Below, piece by piece: positions 23,862 to 35,648 of a stretch of 64,000 nucleotides of DNA. Numbering within the stretch: the first letter of the stretch is position 1; every line of letters starts with the position of its first letter. A program made the translations under genes and the position numbers. The stretch spans positions 2,542,001 through 2,606,000 of the forward strand of contig BCIX01000001.1 in the NCBI GenBank assembly GCA_001600095.1. The letters are read 5' to 3'. The notes beneath the pieces were generated by a model. That model was not told the origin of the DNA. It worked only from the letters and a program-made list of their open reading frames with translations, and searched no databases. Source of the DNA: Bullera alba. Lineage: Eukaryota; Basidiomycota; Tremellomycetes; Tremellales; Bulleraceae.

Positions 23862-26800
23862 CTACATCAACCACGGGGCCCATTTGCGATTCACATCGTC
23901 TACATCGCTCGCCGTGCAGTCGACCGCTGGCGCCTGACCATACGTAAATTGATCCACCGTCGAGTACGGGTTGAGCATCGGGTCGGATGCCGGTGGCATT
24001 GTTGGGTATGGGAAATTGGCGTTGAAAGTCGTGTCGACGGGAGCGCTGATCGCGTCTTTGGTGCTCGCCGCTGTCATCCGCTGGACGTACGCATCGACTT
24101 CTGCAGTGGTAGAATTAGTCAAATCGACTGGAGGCAGGTTGGGTATTCCCTGCATGTCGAAGTCGAAGAGGGAGGAGGTACCCAACGCGTTTAGCTGGTT
24201 GAAGGACAAGTTGCTGTCCGGTGGCGTGATGGCATTGGGGTTCGGCGGCGTGACTCCGGTCGACGATGAATTGTGCAAAGGCGGGGTCGGGACCCTAGAA
24301 GGGATCTTGAAAGCTTTGAGGGGAGCGTTCGCTTTCTTCCGTGATACCTCGCAACAAGCTTCCCGTTCAATCCAATCAATCTCCTTCAAATCCTTGCCCC
24401 TAACGACAATCGAGTAGCCTTCCAAAAATTCGGCCATCATGAGGCCAAGGGTAAACCTCTGACCATAACGTCGAAGCACTATGCAGCATCATCAGTAAAC
24501 CTTCGTACGCCATCTTTGATCTCGACACACCGTTACAGAACACCGATACGTCAGACTCGTGCTGAAGGGCAGCGTCCATGTCGTAGACCTGCGCTGCACG
24601 CTCTCTTAGATGCAATGTCAGGCGACCAAGTGTATATAGCGAGCTAGGAGGTGGATCAGCTTGCTTCCTGCGTCCCTGTGAGCTAGCGACTTACAAGACG
24701 AACGAGGCGCTCATGATCGAGGTCACGTCGAGGTTACTGGGTATGCAATGAACCAGAGCCGTGGCACCGAGGACCGCTTTCTTCAGTATGTCGACGCATG
24801 GTGCCGTGGAATTGGAAAATTCCATGAATGGCTCGTGTATTATGCCCAAAGCGATATAAGGCATGAGGTGCGCCAGCTACGACGGAGCCGTTAGCCTCGA
24901 CAGAGTCTGCTCACGTGCGGGAATACTCACAAGAACATCGGCGTTCAGCTGTGAACCATCAGACAACTTGTGCACACTCAGTTGAGCAGGTATGTTCCTC
25001 CTGCAAGGGGATAAATGTAAGCTCTGCAATATGTGCACACCCAGGTGCACTTACTGGAAAGTGTAGATGTCATTCATCAGCTGATGATATGGCGTCGAGG
25101 TCAACAGAAGTAGGTCGTCGCCTGGAACTGGATCCCTTTGGTTCCAATATCTCAGCATCCTGAAGGATTATGTCAGCCCGTGGCCCAACTTAAGAACGAC
25201 TGACTGACCTTGCACTTCTGCTGATCAGTGTCGATGCTGCGAAAGGGTCAATGGAACGTTTTTAACGCACCGTGGCCCACTCACCTTTGCACGATAGGGT
25301 GAAGGCGCTGATGACGGGGTGCCTGCAGTCGGGTCAGCCAGCTGTGATCGATCAATGCCAGCGCTGTATGACGTACTCTATCAAGGCTCCTGCACTCCTC
25401 GCGGTCTGCGGGTTTTCTTCGATGTAATCGTTCTATGCGAGTGAGCGCAGCTCACGAGCAAAAGTGGGCAAAGCTCACCTCGCCATTCGTATCATTCCAC
25501 TTGGCTGGGAAGGCACACCAGACTTCATCCAGCTCCATCGTCCCGTTCCAAAACGAGTTGATCGAGAAATTGGCGTCCAGCATAAAGGTTAGCCAAACCG
25601 TGGCCAATCTCTCTTCTCTCTGTATAGGCGTGGCGGGAGCTTGTAGCATTGGATCTTTGAAGCGTTGTGGGCGATTCTTGTTTCCCAATTCCAGCGCTTT
25701 CACAAGTCGAGCCGGGGTACCAGCGAGAATCCAAGCCTGCATGGGGAATCCTCGGCCAAAGTAGAGGTCGCAGAGGATGATCTGCGGAGGTGTGAGCTGC
25801 GCGCGCGGATACTTAGGAATGTAACTCACACTGGCTTGACACATTTCGACGGTCTCTGTCCCAGGCCCGACGATGCAGGTCTGAGTGGCTAAGCGGATAC
25901 TGCGTTGAGCCGCTTCACCCTGAGAAAGGCCAAAGTCCGGGATATCGTCGAGTGTGTCGTGGGTCTTCTTATACTCGGCGACCTGATTATCCGTTTCCTC
26001 TGGCTTGAACGTGTGGACCCATGCGGTATAACTTGCTGCATAGGCGCAGATGGCATGGAGAAGAGATGGGTGAGGGAACTTGTCTGAAGTCGGAGGCAGT
26101 CGGACTCGAGCCAGTAAGGAGGGTCGGTGGAGCATGTGAGGGAGTTGTGGTGCGTGTGCGAAGAAGGTTTCGATTCTGAGGACGTTCAGCTTCTGAGAAT
26201 ATCAGGGATAACGAAGCAACCTACAGGTGTTCGAGTAGGACTGAGATTGGTCAGCTCTGGTTGATAATCGCTCAGCAGCACACTCACAAGCAGAAGGTAG
26301 TTGCTTTGGCCAATTTGCGGGCACCATGAAGAGTCCTCCCAGATCCCAATCGTTGTTCACGTCGTTGGACACGGTTGTGCTCTTGTTGTTGTCCTGTACC
26401 CAGATCTGCTGGATGTCTGGTCGATTGATATGGCTCGATCCGAACGAATCCACCGTAATATTGGCGGCAGCGGATGACCCGCTTCCTTGGCGGTGGGATA
26501 TACCGGCTGGAGATGAATACTGGGACCCGCCGATTGACGGTAGGTTACTGGTCGAGTTGGAGTCGGCGGGCGTCAACCCAGCCAAGCGTCGTTCGAGTTC
26601 CGCTATAATTGTGGAGATTAGGTTCTCGATTCCTGCATTGCCAACAGTACCTACCAATCCTGGCCAGTAAAAGATCCTTCTCCTCATCGCGTCGGATCTC
26701 TTTCTCCCGCTCCAAATTTCGACTGGAGCCTATTGCGCTCTTTGGCCCTTTCTTCTCTGAGACCCGTTTGATGGCATCCTGTCCACCCTTCTTCTTCGTC

Positions 26801-27156
26801 GCTCCACTATCGTGCGAGTCACTGCGCGGAGCTTGCTGGACATGAGACGTTGTTGGTGACTCGTCATCGGAAGGCGGAGGCGTGTCAGTGTCCGCATATG
26901 TACAGCTGCATCGCGGTGGAGCGACATTGTTTCGGTGAGCTGACCGAAGTGCATGAGCATGAGAACGGAGGCAAGGCGAGCACACGGGCTTGATCTGAAG
27001 AGAGATTAGCGAAGTGAAGGATTCTCTTCCATCCGTATCTCGACTCACCGCATCGCACTTGACTTTTCGTTTCTTGCATTGCAGACACGCATGATTTCGC
27101 TTGAGTGGCGCGAGAGAGTCGTCGTCGAGAATGTTATCAGCGAAAGAGTCGCTCAT
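23862..27156 (-). CDS. Zn2Cys6 transcription factor with fungal regulatory domain
   Basis: Fourteen exons in phase (27156-27049, 26994-26655, 26602-26288, 26240-26225, 26175-25830, 25781-25479, 25432-25377, 25322-25285, 25236-25209, 25159-25055, 25000-24931, 24876-24695, 24643-24531, 24478-23862) encode 878 residues. The cluster ACLQCKKRKVKC is canonical in its first half. The second half, CSPC, is followed by 20 residues before the next Cys, longer than the usual 6-8. A Lys/Glu/Arg-rich segment (NLEREKEIRRDEEKD) is a likely linker and dimerisation coil. The middle (PHMLHRPSLLARV, HAICAYAASY) is the fungal transcription factor domain. The intron at 24530-24479 is needed to reach the frame with RRYGQRFTLGLMM. 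Targets unknown. Confidence 0.88.
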
Positions 27157-27684
27157 GATGCGACCCGTTGGCGGTTGTAGTGATTGCTGTAGGGCTGAAG
27201 GAGACGGTGTAGTGTCCTAGTATACGATTCCCACAGCGCTGTGGATGGCTTTGAGGTGGTCTACTATCGCCTGCCGAGGCTCCGAGGACGCTTTGTCAGT
27301 GATTTCTATGAGCCGAATTCAAAGGAGCGGGGCGGAGATGATAGAGCGATTGGAACAGAACAACAGCCTAGGGGAAAACTCGGACGATGGCCGACGGCCT
27401 CGATTACACGTTGTATCATTGCCGCTTTGGGCAAGTGTGCAATCGCTCGTCAACCAGGATCGTAGATCTGGCTCTCTACATAGCTCATCCTGGCTCATCT
27501 ACAATCTAAGCATGTTCAGCTCGCCTCGTCTCAAACAGGTCCACCCACCTCAACTGGACAACAGCTTCCGAGCTACCGCACTGCCCAGATGCTCGAGTAA
27601 TCTCTATGGACCACGTTGATCCCAATTGAGTTTACACGAATCACTTAGCTCAAGCTCAGCTTCGGAGCTGAGAAGCACTGGAGC

Positions 27685-28653
27685 ATGAAACAGCCTTCAT
27701 CGCAGACCGCTCCCTCGCTCGGATCGCCGTATGCGTATCGCCTCTCGCGCCTCCTGTTCGTCGGAGTGGCTCTGCTCTTCCTAGCGGTCGGTTTACAGCT
27801 ACCAAAGAGTCATGCCTCGGAACTGGACCGACTCGTTCATGATGGTGCGGGCAAGATAGCCTTACTGCTAACCGCACATCCCGACGACGAGGCAATGTTC
27901 TTCTCGCCAACCTTAAGAGCGTTGTCCGGGGCAGGGTGGGATGTGCATGGTCTCTGCTTGTCAACCGGTGCGTGCGGCTTGGCAAGGGTGTCAAGATCTG
28001 ACTGTCTCGTCAGGCAATGCAGACGGACTGGGGGACGAACGCCGGGAAGAGCTCTTGAGCAGTTTCAAAGTCTTCGGCATATCTGAAGATCACGTCGAGG
28101 TGTTAGATCACAAGTGAGTCCTTTGGGCTCAGCTGAGGCTGACATTTACCAGGTTGCTCCAGGATGGCATGTCGGAGATCTGGGATTCTGATGTGATATT
28201 GGAGGTTCTAAGAGAACATTTGGCGAAGGTACCCGCTACCCTGGTACGTACAAGACGGAGCGTTGCGACGACGAACTGACCACCCTAAAGATAGTCACGT
28301 TCGACGACCAGGGTGTCTCGGGTCATCCAAATCACATGTCTCTTGGGAAAGCAGTCACACAGACGTCCCTGAAAGATACCGTACAAGTGCTGCAATTACG
28401 GTCGCCTTCACTGTACTGGAAGTACACTGGTCCGATCTACGCTCTGATCGATAGATTCGTATCACATACCCAAGAATGGATCCAGGTTCCTAGCTTGAAG
28501 TCGTCTGCCGCCACACTGGTATCCTCACCGCGCGACTGGTGGATCGGCTTCAAGGCGATGCTGGAACACCGCACCCAGTTGGTCTGGTTCCGATGGCTGT
28601 ATCTCGCCTTTTCCCAGCTCATGTGGATCAATCAACTCGACATCGCCACATGA
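27685..28653 (+). CDS. GPI12: GlcNAc-phosphatidylinositol de-N-acetylase (PIG-L)
   Basis: Four exons (27685-27967, 28014-28113, 28153-28243, 28291-28653) encode 278 residues. A transmembrane helix near residues 22-39 precedes the catalytic motif AHPDDE at 64-69. Metal-binding and catalytic positions recur in DGLGDERREE and in VSGHPNHMSL. These are the signature motifs of the PIG-L family, which removes acetate from GlcNAc-PI on the cytoplasmic face of the ER, the second step of GPI-anchor synthesis. Length and order of motifs match Gpi12. The gene diverges from the regulator at 27156, with about 0.5 kb between them. Confidence 0.93.
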
Positions 28654-28987
28654 CCACTGGCACCGTGGTGGATAATTGGCGAGGCATCCCGAGCCCGACA
28701 CCATCTACGTGGAAGCGAGATAGCTCGATCTCAGTGCAGCTTTGGACCATGAATCAATGGTTATATCAGAGACAGGCGGTGTAAGGGTTCTGCGCAATAT
28801 GTGGCTCAGATATCGACTTCGAGCTGTTTTGGCACGTCTGGCCACACGTCGGGGATCGATGCCAGTGTAAGCTTGAACACAACTTCACAATGTATCTGTA
28901 TCTGCGCGATAGATGTGTATGTATGACCGCGACCAGCGCGTACATATCGAAGAAAGAATGGTTTATAGTTCAGAGCCCTTATAGAAC

Positions 28988-30000
28988 TTATGGCGTGAAA
29001 GGCACTTGTGGCAACCGTCCCGAACCCTTCGTCCAGCTCCAGGTGATGTTGCCAGTATAACTGTCCATGCCCAGAAGGCCCACGCCAAGATCTGCAAAGT
29101 GCTCAAAGGCCCCTTTAGACAGATCCAGCGATCGGACCGCGCATCCAGGGCATCTATCCGATACCTCCACTGTCAACGTCTTTCCGCCCCAGGAGATATC
29201 GAGGTGTTGACCACAGATAGGGTTGACATTGGGGTTGAGGCCATTATAACCTGGCCAGTTATCGAACAGCTCCGCGGATACAGCCACGATCTAGAATAGT
29301 AGTTAGCTTTGTCGACATGGCAGCTATGGGCGCGACTTACCGGCATCCCGGGGGTGTCCTGGAAGCCACAAGCGGAAAGACCGACATCAAACCACGTTGC
29401 CCAGCCAGAGAAGGGTCCGTTACCAGCGGGATCCACGGTGACTGGCGATGCGGTTGCGACGGGAGCTCGGGTTGAAGTGGTTGTTTTGGTGGTTGAGGGA
29501 CTTGGCTTCGCGGAGGTCGTGGGGATTGGTGCTGTGGTGGGCACTGCGGTAGATGGGGCAGCCGTGGTTTGGGTGGCAGAACTGAAGGCCGGGACCGCAG
29601 TGCTGGCGCTGCCTCCGCCAGTGCTGGGCTTCGCGACAGGACACTGAGCTCGCTTCTTCACAACCCTAGTGTCCCCTCTCTTCATATGTCCCGGAGTCCT
29701 CTTCCCTCTCTTCTCCACTGGAGCGATCCGGTACTGATTTCTTTCCTCCATGGCCTGCGAGAATAGACCGGAAGAAGAGCGGCGTCGCGTTTCCAGCTCC
29801 GCCCGAGATTCTAGATCCTTCCTCGAATACAACGGTCCCTCTGATCGGACATAGTAGTTTCCATCGGCGTGGGTGTGGGAGATCGGCGGGTAGAAGGGGT
29901 TGTACGGCTTTGCTTCTGCATTGGCGACTGGTTCAGCGGTGGGCAAGGCCGAAATGGCAGTGAGGAAGGGGAGTACCGAGAGGAGGGAGGCGACGAGCAT
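28988..30000 (-). CDS. Secreted double-psi beta-barrel (barwin/RlpA-like) protein
   Basis: Two exons (30000-29341 and 29290-28988) encode 320 residues. MLVASLLSVLPFLTAISA is a signal peptide. The next 90 residues contain several dibasic sites (EKRGKRT, MKRGDTR, VVKKRAQC), as in a pro-region cut by a Kex2-type protease. A Ser/Thr/Pro-rich, probably O-mannosylated linker of about 70 residues follows. The C-terminal 110 residues form the DPBB domain: GWATWFDVGLSACGF, then AVSAELFDNW, then VSDRCPGCAVRSLDLS, with the cysteines and the Asp of DRCPGC in place. Fungal members include expansin-like and protease-inhibitor-like secreted proteins, so enzyme or effector activity cannot be decided from sequence. 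An N-terminal 12-residue extension (non-ATG) was not used. Confidence 0.88.
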
Positions 30001-30300
30001 GTCGAGAGGTTGATGTGGGCAGTGAAGGGGTGTTAGGGAGGTCGGTGTTGTCGCCGGCGACAATCTACCAGTCTAAGCGGTGTCAAGGGAGTGTGGGATG
30101 CTGTCAAAGCAAGTGCCGGAGCGTACAATCAGTAGTTGTGAAGAGCGGTCAAATGGTGAAAGTCACAACACGACATCTTGTCAACATGACCCACTGCCCT
30201 CGTCCATCGTCGTCGCTGCTTGTGGCGTGGGCCGAACCATGCTCAAGAGGGAACGGCCGAGGATGGCAGGTATCAACATTGGCGCTGCTGCGGTGTGCGC

Positions 30301-30372
30301 CCTCCAGCTAGTCTCGTTACCCGCCCTTCGCCCTCCAGCTAGGAGGGCGGTGACGAGACTACCTCCAGCTAC
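30301..30372. repeat. Nested inverted repeats with a CCTCCAGCTA word
   Basis: Outer arms at 30309-30326 and 30345-30361 are near-perfect reverse complements. Within them, CCCTCC at 30331-30336 pairs with GGAGGG at 30342-30347 around AGCTA. The word CCTCCAGCTA or a close variant occurs three times (30301, 30332, 30362). The element could form a cruciform or RNA hairpin. No coding gene overlaps it. Confidence 0.6.
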
Positions 30373-30698
30373 GTTACCCTTTAGCTTTGTGTGATTGTAG
30401 TTCCTATTCTCGGTGCAGAATTCCTCTTTACAGCTCTGACATCGCAGCCGAGGGTCCCTCACGGCCGAGGGATAAAGTTGGGCGAGGAGATATCAGGAGA
30501 CACGAAGAGGCCGTCTTGGGTAGTATAAGGCAGCGTACCAGAGGGCGACTGGTTCCTGCGAAGAGGTTGTTGGAGATGGCGGGATGACTTGTGAGACGGC
30601 GCGCCATTTGGGTGAAGTCGACAACGCCGCATGCGGTAAGTTCTATGAGCCTGTCCTTTATAATGGTGCAGGGTGGTTTAGCCGATGTTGATCCAGAT

Positions 30699-30787
30699 GC
30701 CGCTGTAGTTTAGTGGTTATAATTACGCACTTGTAGCAATATTATCACAACATGCGTGGGTCTCAGGTTCGAATCCTGACATCGGCA
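30699..30787 (+). tRNA. tRNA-Thr(UGU): tRNA-Thr (anticodon UGU) with 16-nt intron
   Basis: The 5' arm GCCGCTG pairs with CATCGGC at 30780-30786, with one C-U mismatch at the fifth pair, and A30787 is the discriminator. The anticodon stem ACGCA (30725-30729) pairs with TGCGT (30753-30757). The anticodon is TGT at 30732-30734, and a 16-nt intron at 30736-30751 sits after position 37, the canonical site. The T arm is TCAGG-TTCGAAT-CCTGA. The mature length is 73 nt before CCA addition. Confidence 0.88.
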
Positions 30788-31739
30788 TCGTTTTTGCCAG
30801 TTGAATGCCAGTCTGCTTGAAACGGCGCCGTTCTTCTCTTTTGTTGCGGACGTAGGAGGCTAACGGGACCGAGGCGGGTTAGACAGCGCACAGAGAGGCA
30901 TAGACTCAGTCGAGGGTGCTTAGGAAGTGTTCGTACGGCGGCATTTCGGACGGAGAGGGTATCTGAGATGGAGAGGTCCGCGAGTATATTAGCCTGGCGA
31001 TGCATTCACTAACCTGCCAGTCTCCCTTCAGTGACCCAAGTCGTGTTCAAGGACCTTGATGGCCAGACCACGGTACATATCGGGATGAGGAGAGGAGCGC
31101 ACTGACCGCTCGCTTTGGTGACAGGTAGCCATGTTTGCGTCGCGGTGTCTGCCTTTCGCTCAGCCGCCCCCCATGCTTCCTATTCAGTCCGCCAGAGGCT
31201 TGATGGCGAACTGAGCAAGGACCCTTCAGCTGTTGTCATCTGACGGCAAGTGGGTGCAGTGAGTGTCTGAACTGTCAGTACGTGTGTTTTAGTCGGTAGC
31301 ATTGGTTTGGTGTGTTGTCAATTGTCAATGTCATCAGTGCATTATCGAGTCGACTTTGGAGAAGGCGTCGGGACAGTGTATCGTAAGGCTCGATAGTCTC
31401 CGGCCTGCAGATCATGAGGAGCATAGTGGTGAAGCCAAGTGTAAGGGTGTTGTGAGACGCCGAGGATAGAAGCAGGCCAAGGACCAGATTGTTCTACGGC
31501 GCGCGATGGAAGAGTCTCGCGTCTTCAAAATGTTTCCTCGCAGAAGCATCTGTTTAATTTGGTGACACGTTTAAGCGCTCTGAAAAGTTCAACCACCACC
31601 ATGCTGTCGCAGCGTAGCACTCCACGTCCATCTCTCGCATCAGATATTAAACGCTTACAACCATCACAACAAAGCAACAGGTATTGCTTTCAAAACTACT
31701 CCCTACATTATCCATTAAAACCCATAGAATCACTGCACC
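30788..31739. other. Intergenic region upstream of SSE1
   Basis: No coding exon is supported. A step-like arrangement TTC-7nt-TTC-6nt-GAA at 31524-31545, about 200 bp upstream of the Hsp110 start, resembles a loose heat-shock element. The match is weak and could be chance. Confidence 0.35.
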
Positions 31740-34395
31740 ATGGCCGTGAGTGGTAGTGGAAGTGGAATGTCCCAAAGTATTTACACGCTGACGCTCCTTC
31801 GCTAGAGTGTCGTCGGTATTGATCTCGGTAACCTCAACTCGAAGATTGGTGTTGCCAGACACAGAGGAATTGATATCATCGTCAACGAGGTCTCCAACAG
31901 AGCCACCCCGTGAGTTAAAGCATCAGTAGCCCACCATCCCTTTGTCCTGAAGTCAAGTCTGAGAATCTGTTGCTCATACCCTTCACTTAGCTCTTTGATC
32001 TCTTTCACTCCACGTCAGCGACACATTGGAGAGGCTGCCAAGACCGCCGAGACCTCAAACTTCAAGAACACTGTCGGATCGTTGAAGAGATTAGTTGGAA
32101 GGACACTGTCGGACCCGGAGGTTGAGGAGTTCGAGAAGAAGTTCATCAACGCCCAGCTAGTCGATGTCAACGGCAGCATCGGTGTCAAGGTGAGCGGATG
32201 GTGATTTACACCATAGTGATATGCTTACGCTCGCATCAGGTCAAATACCTTGGCGAGGATGCCGTCTTCTCGTACTCTCAGCTGGTCGGTGCCTACCTAG
32301 GCAAACTTAGGGACATCGCCTCGGCCGAGCTCAAGCAGGCCGTTTCCGACGTTGTCATCGCCGTCCCAGGATGGTACACCGACGTTCAGCGACGAGCTCT
32401 GCAGGACGCCGCCCAGATCGCCGGACTGAACCCCCTTCGACTGATCAACGACACCACGGCTGTCGCCCTCGGTTACGGTATCACCAAGGCTGATCTGCCC
32501 GAAAGCGCCGACGAGCCACGTCACGTCTGCTTTGTCGATGTTGGTCACTCGAACTACTCTGTTTCCGTTGTCGCCTTCTCCAAGGGCCAGTTGACCGTCA
32601 AGTCGACTGCCTACGACAGGAACTTTGGTGGACGAGACTTCGACTACGCTCTTGTCCAGCACTTTGCCAAGGAATTCGACGCCAAATACAAGATCGACGT
32701 TCTGTCCTCGCCTAAAGCCGTCTTCCGACTGTCGGCCGGTTGTGAGCGACTTAAGAAGGTCCTTTCCGCCAACGCCGAGGCTCCGATCAACGTTGAGTCA
32801 CTCATGAACGACGTCGACGCCAGCTCGTCGATGAACCGAGAGACTTTCGAGCAGCTCACCGACCACCTGCTCAGCCGAGTCAACAACCCATTGCAAGAGG
32901 CCTTGTCGCGGGCCGGTCTCACTGTCGAACAGATCGACGCCGTCGAGCTTGTTGGTGGATGCACCCGAATCCCCGCCATCAAGGAGCGAATCTCGGCCTT
33001 CTTCCCCGGAAAGACTCTCGGCTTCACCCTCAACCAGGACGAGGCTGTCGCCCGGGGTGCCACTTTCGCTTGTGCTTCCCTCTCCCCAGTCTTCCGAGTT
33101 CGAGAGTTCGCCGTCCACGACCAAACCCCTTACCCTATCAAGGTCACCTGGGAGAAGGAGCCAGGAAACCCAGACGAGGACACCGAGCTGGTCGTCTTCC
33201 CTGCCGGAAACCCAATCCCATCGACAAAGATCCTCACCTTCTACCGACAAGGCCCCTTTGAGCTCGAGGCCAAGTACGACGAGTCGGCTACCTTGCCCAA
33301 GGGTCTCAACCCATGGATCGGCAAGTACACCATCAAGAACGTCGAGAAGCCAGCTTCCGGCGACCTTGCTTGTGTCAAGGTCAAGGCCAGACTCAACCTG
33401 CACGGTATCATGAACTTCGAGAGCGCCTACATTGTCGAGGAGGTCGAGAAGGAGGAGACCGTTACCGTTGGTGAGGGTGAGGAGGCCAAGGAGGAGAAGA
33501 AGTTGGTCAAGAAGCTGCAGAGGAAGGGAGACTGCCCAACCGTCGGACAGTACGCCGCCGTCACCAAAGACGCTCTCGACTCGATGACCGAGAAGGAGGG
33601 CAAGATGCACTCCGAGGACAAGCTCGTTCTCGAGACCGAGGTAAGTACAGCTGGTCGAAACATTCCGGGTCAAATTGAGCTGACTGCTGACTGCTTTTGT
33701 AGGACCGAAAGAACGCTCTCGAGGAGTACGTCTACGACATGCGAGGCAAGCTCGAGGACCGATACGCCGCGTACGTTCAGGAGTCTGAGAAGTCCGCTCT
33801 TCTCGCCGGTCTCTCCGAGGCCGAGGACTGGCTGTACTCTGAGGAGGGAGAGGATGCCACCAAGTCTGCCTACGTCAAGAAGCTGGACGCTCTCAAAGCC
33901 CTCGGCGACCCAATCGTCCTGAGATGGAGAGAGAACGACGAGCGACCAAAGGCTGCTTCCGCTCTCAGGGAGGCCCTCAACACCTACCTCAGCCAAGCGC
34001 AGGGTGGTGAGGAGAAGTACTCGCACATTGACGAGGCCGACAAGACCAAGGTCGTGAGTAGCTTGCCTTGATCTTTCACGACTAAAAACTGAGCTGACAT
34101 TCGCTTTCAGATTGAGAAGTGCGCTACGACTCAGCAGTGGCTCGACGACAAACTCGCCCGACAGGCCGAAAAGGCCAAGAACGTCAACCCAGTCATCACC
34201 TCTGACGAGATGAACAAGCGAAGGGAAGACGTCGTGTACACCTCTGCTGCCATCATGAACCGACCCAAGCCCAGGCCAAAGGCCACCGAGACCCCAGCCA
34301 GCGGTCAGGAGACGCCCAAGGAGGAGCCAAAGAAGGATGACAAGATGGATGTCGAGCAGGATGGACCCAGCATCGAGGAGATGGACGTTGACTAG
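31740..34395 (+). CDS. SSE1: Hsp110 chaperone, nucleotide exchange factor for Hsp70
   Basis: Six exons (31740-31745, 31806-31909, 31991-32189, 32240-33640, 33703-34053, 34111-34395) encode 781 residues. The first exon carries only Met-Ala; the next opens [17 protein letters not shown], the Hsp110 version of the phosphate-1 loop. The Hsp70-like ATPase domain covers roughly residues 1-385 ([25 protein letters not shown]). A beta domain with an acidic loop ([11 protein letters not shown]) follows, then a helical C-terminus. The end EEMDVD replaces the EEVD of cytosolic Hsp70. Sse1 releases ADP from Hsp70 and supports Hsp70/Hsp90 folding and disaggregation in the cytosol. Strong bias to C-ending codons suggests high expression. 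Confidence 0.97.
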
Positions 34396-34730
34396 ATGTA
34401 GCTGTAGACGATCATGAATGGTAGAAGCATGTGTTTGAACGCTCCGTGGGATTGATCCACTTCATCCTGCCTTGCCGGGGATAGACAGTCTTCTGTTAGA
34501 CTCGAGTGGGAGATGCCCCGCTTGTAGTCGTATGCTGAACGTAGCACATCTAGCTGACTGTCCTCGTCGTGTCTTCTCGAGCTGGTCCTGAACGGGTTTG
34601 GGCCAATCAGAGGGATCAAAATGGCAATGTCGATTTTGATTCCGCCGATCCTTCGTTCGAGCAAGTCGAGCTTGCCTGCATCTCCAGCTATTGAGACGAT
34701 CATCGTTGACAGTAGACACACCCATACACA

Positions 34731-35648
34731 ATGTCGTTCTCGAGATCACTACTCCGACAGACGCCTGGATGGAGGGTACAGGTCCTCTCTCGGGGCTACG
34801 CTTCCCCCCGAGGCACACCGCAACCACCGGCTCCATTGGCGGATAAACAGCCAGACTCGACATCCGCGTCAACCATCCAGCAATCGCCCAATGTGCCAAC
34901 GACGTGGTCGACATCTCAGAACCCAAAGCCAGAGGCTTACAACAGCCCGAGGTTCACACAGGTCAACCTCGCCCAACAGCCAAATGCGAGGGCGGCTATC
35001 GGGATGGTAGCGGAGGATCCAATAAGATTGGTAGAGGGCCGTAAGGCCGTTTGCGATGGTGGTGAGTCAAATCGGAGCGCTGCGAAGGGCCCTGCGTCTA
35101 GAGCTACAGGCGAACGATGTCGGGAGATGGTCGAGGAGGAGACCCGTCGTCCGAGAGAAGGAGCATGGAGGTTTTACGGAATACCCAACGATCACGGATT
35201 GAGACTGCAGCCACCTGTTGTGAGGGCAGCGGTGATAGTCAGAGGAAGACACTCCTATTCCCTGCATGGACTGAGGCATGAACTGGGCCTCGATAATATC
35301 AAGAGAAGTGCTGTGTTGACCCTCTGCTTCATAGGCGGCGGACCACTGGGTCACCCTAAGATCTTCATCAATCTCGTGAGTCACCTCTTCGCCCGTATCC
35401 ATCGCCTCGAAGCCTATGCGATGATCTTCCGCTGACACGATGCATATCCAGGACAAACCAGGTACGCTCTTAACTAAGCAAACACACAGTCCTACAGCTG
35501 CGAGATACTGACGACTCGTTGCTACAGGACCAAAAGCCTGTGGATACTGGTGCGTATCGGTCTGAGCAACGGGTTTGGTATCAGAAGTGTGACTGACGCT
35601 ATTTGCAGCGGTATTCGATTCGAGCAAGCCCATCACGCTCATCACTAG
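34731..35648 (+). CDS. Complex I zinc-binding subunit (NDUFS6 type)
   Basis: Five exons (34731-35061, 35335-35375, 35452-35461, 35528-35549, 35609-35648) encode 147 residues. The first 40 or so residues are Arg/Ser-rich without acidic residues at the start (MSFSRSLLRQTPGWRVQVL), as in a mitochondrial presequence. The C-terminal zf-CHCC domain is distinctive: VCDGGGGPLGHPKIFINLD, then KPGPKACGYCGIRFEQ, with the zinc-binding Cys and His residues all present. Three of the junctions fall inside this short domain, two of them bordering a 10-nt exon, and all are needed to read it. The subunit sits at the matrix arm of NADH:ubiquinone oxidoreductase. Its presence implies that the organism has respiratory complex I. 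Confidence 0.93.

Noticed and set aside
24358..24379. Reading straight through exon 13 of the second regulator without the intron at 24479-24530
   Set aside because: The unspliced frame ends soon at a stop, while the 52-bp intron with a TACTGAT branch-like site restores a coherent domain. A 22-bp intron was also considered and judged too short.
32297..33673. Long minus-strand frames across SSE1
   Set aside because: They are the mirror of strongly codon-biased Hsp110 exons, which leave the reverse strand open.
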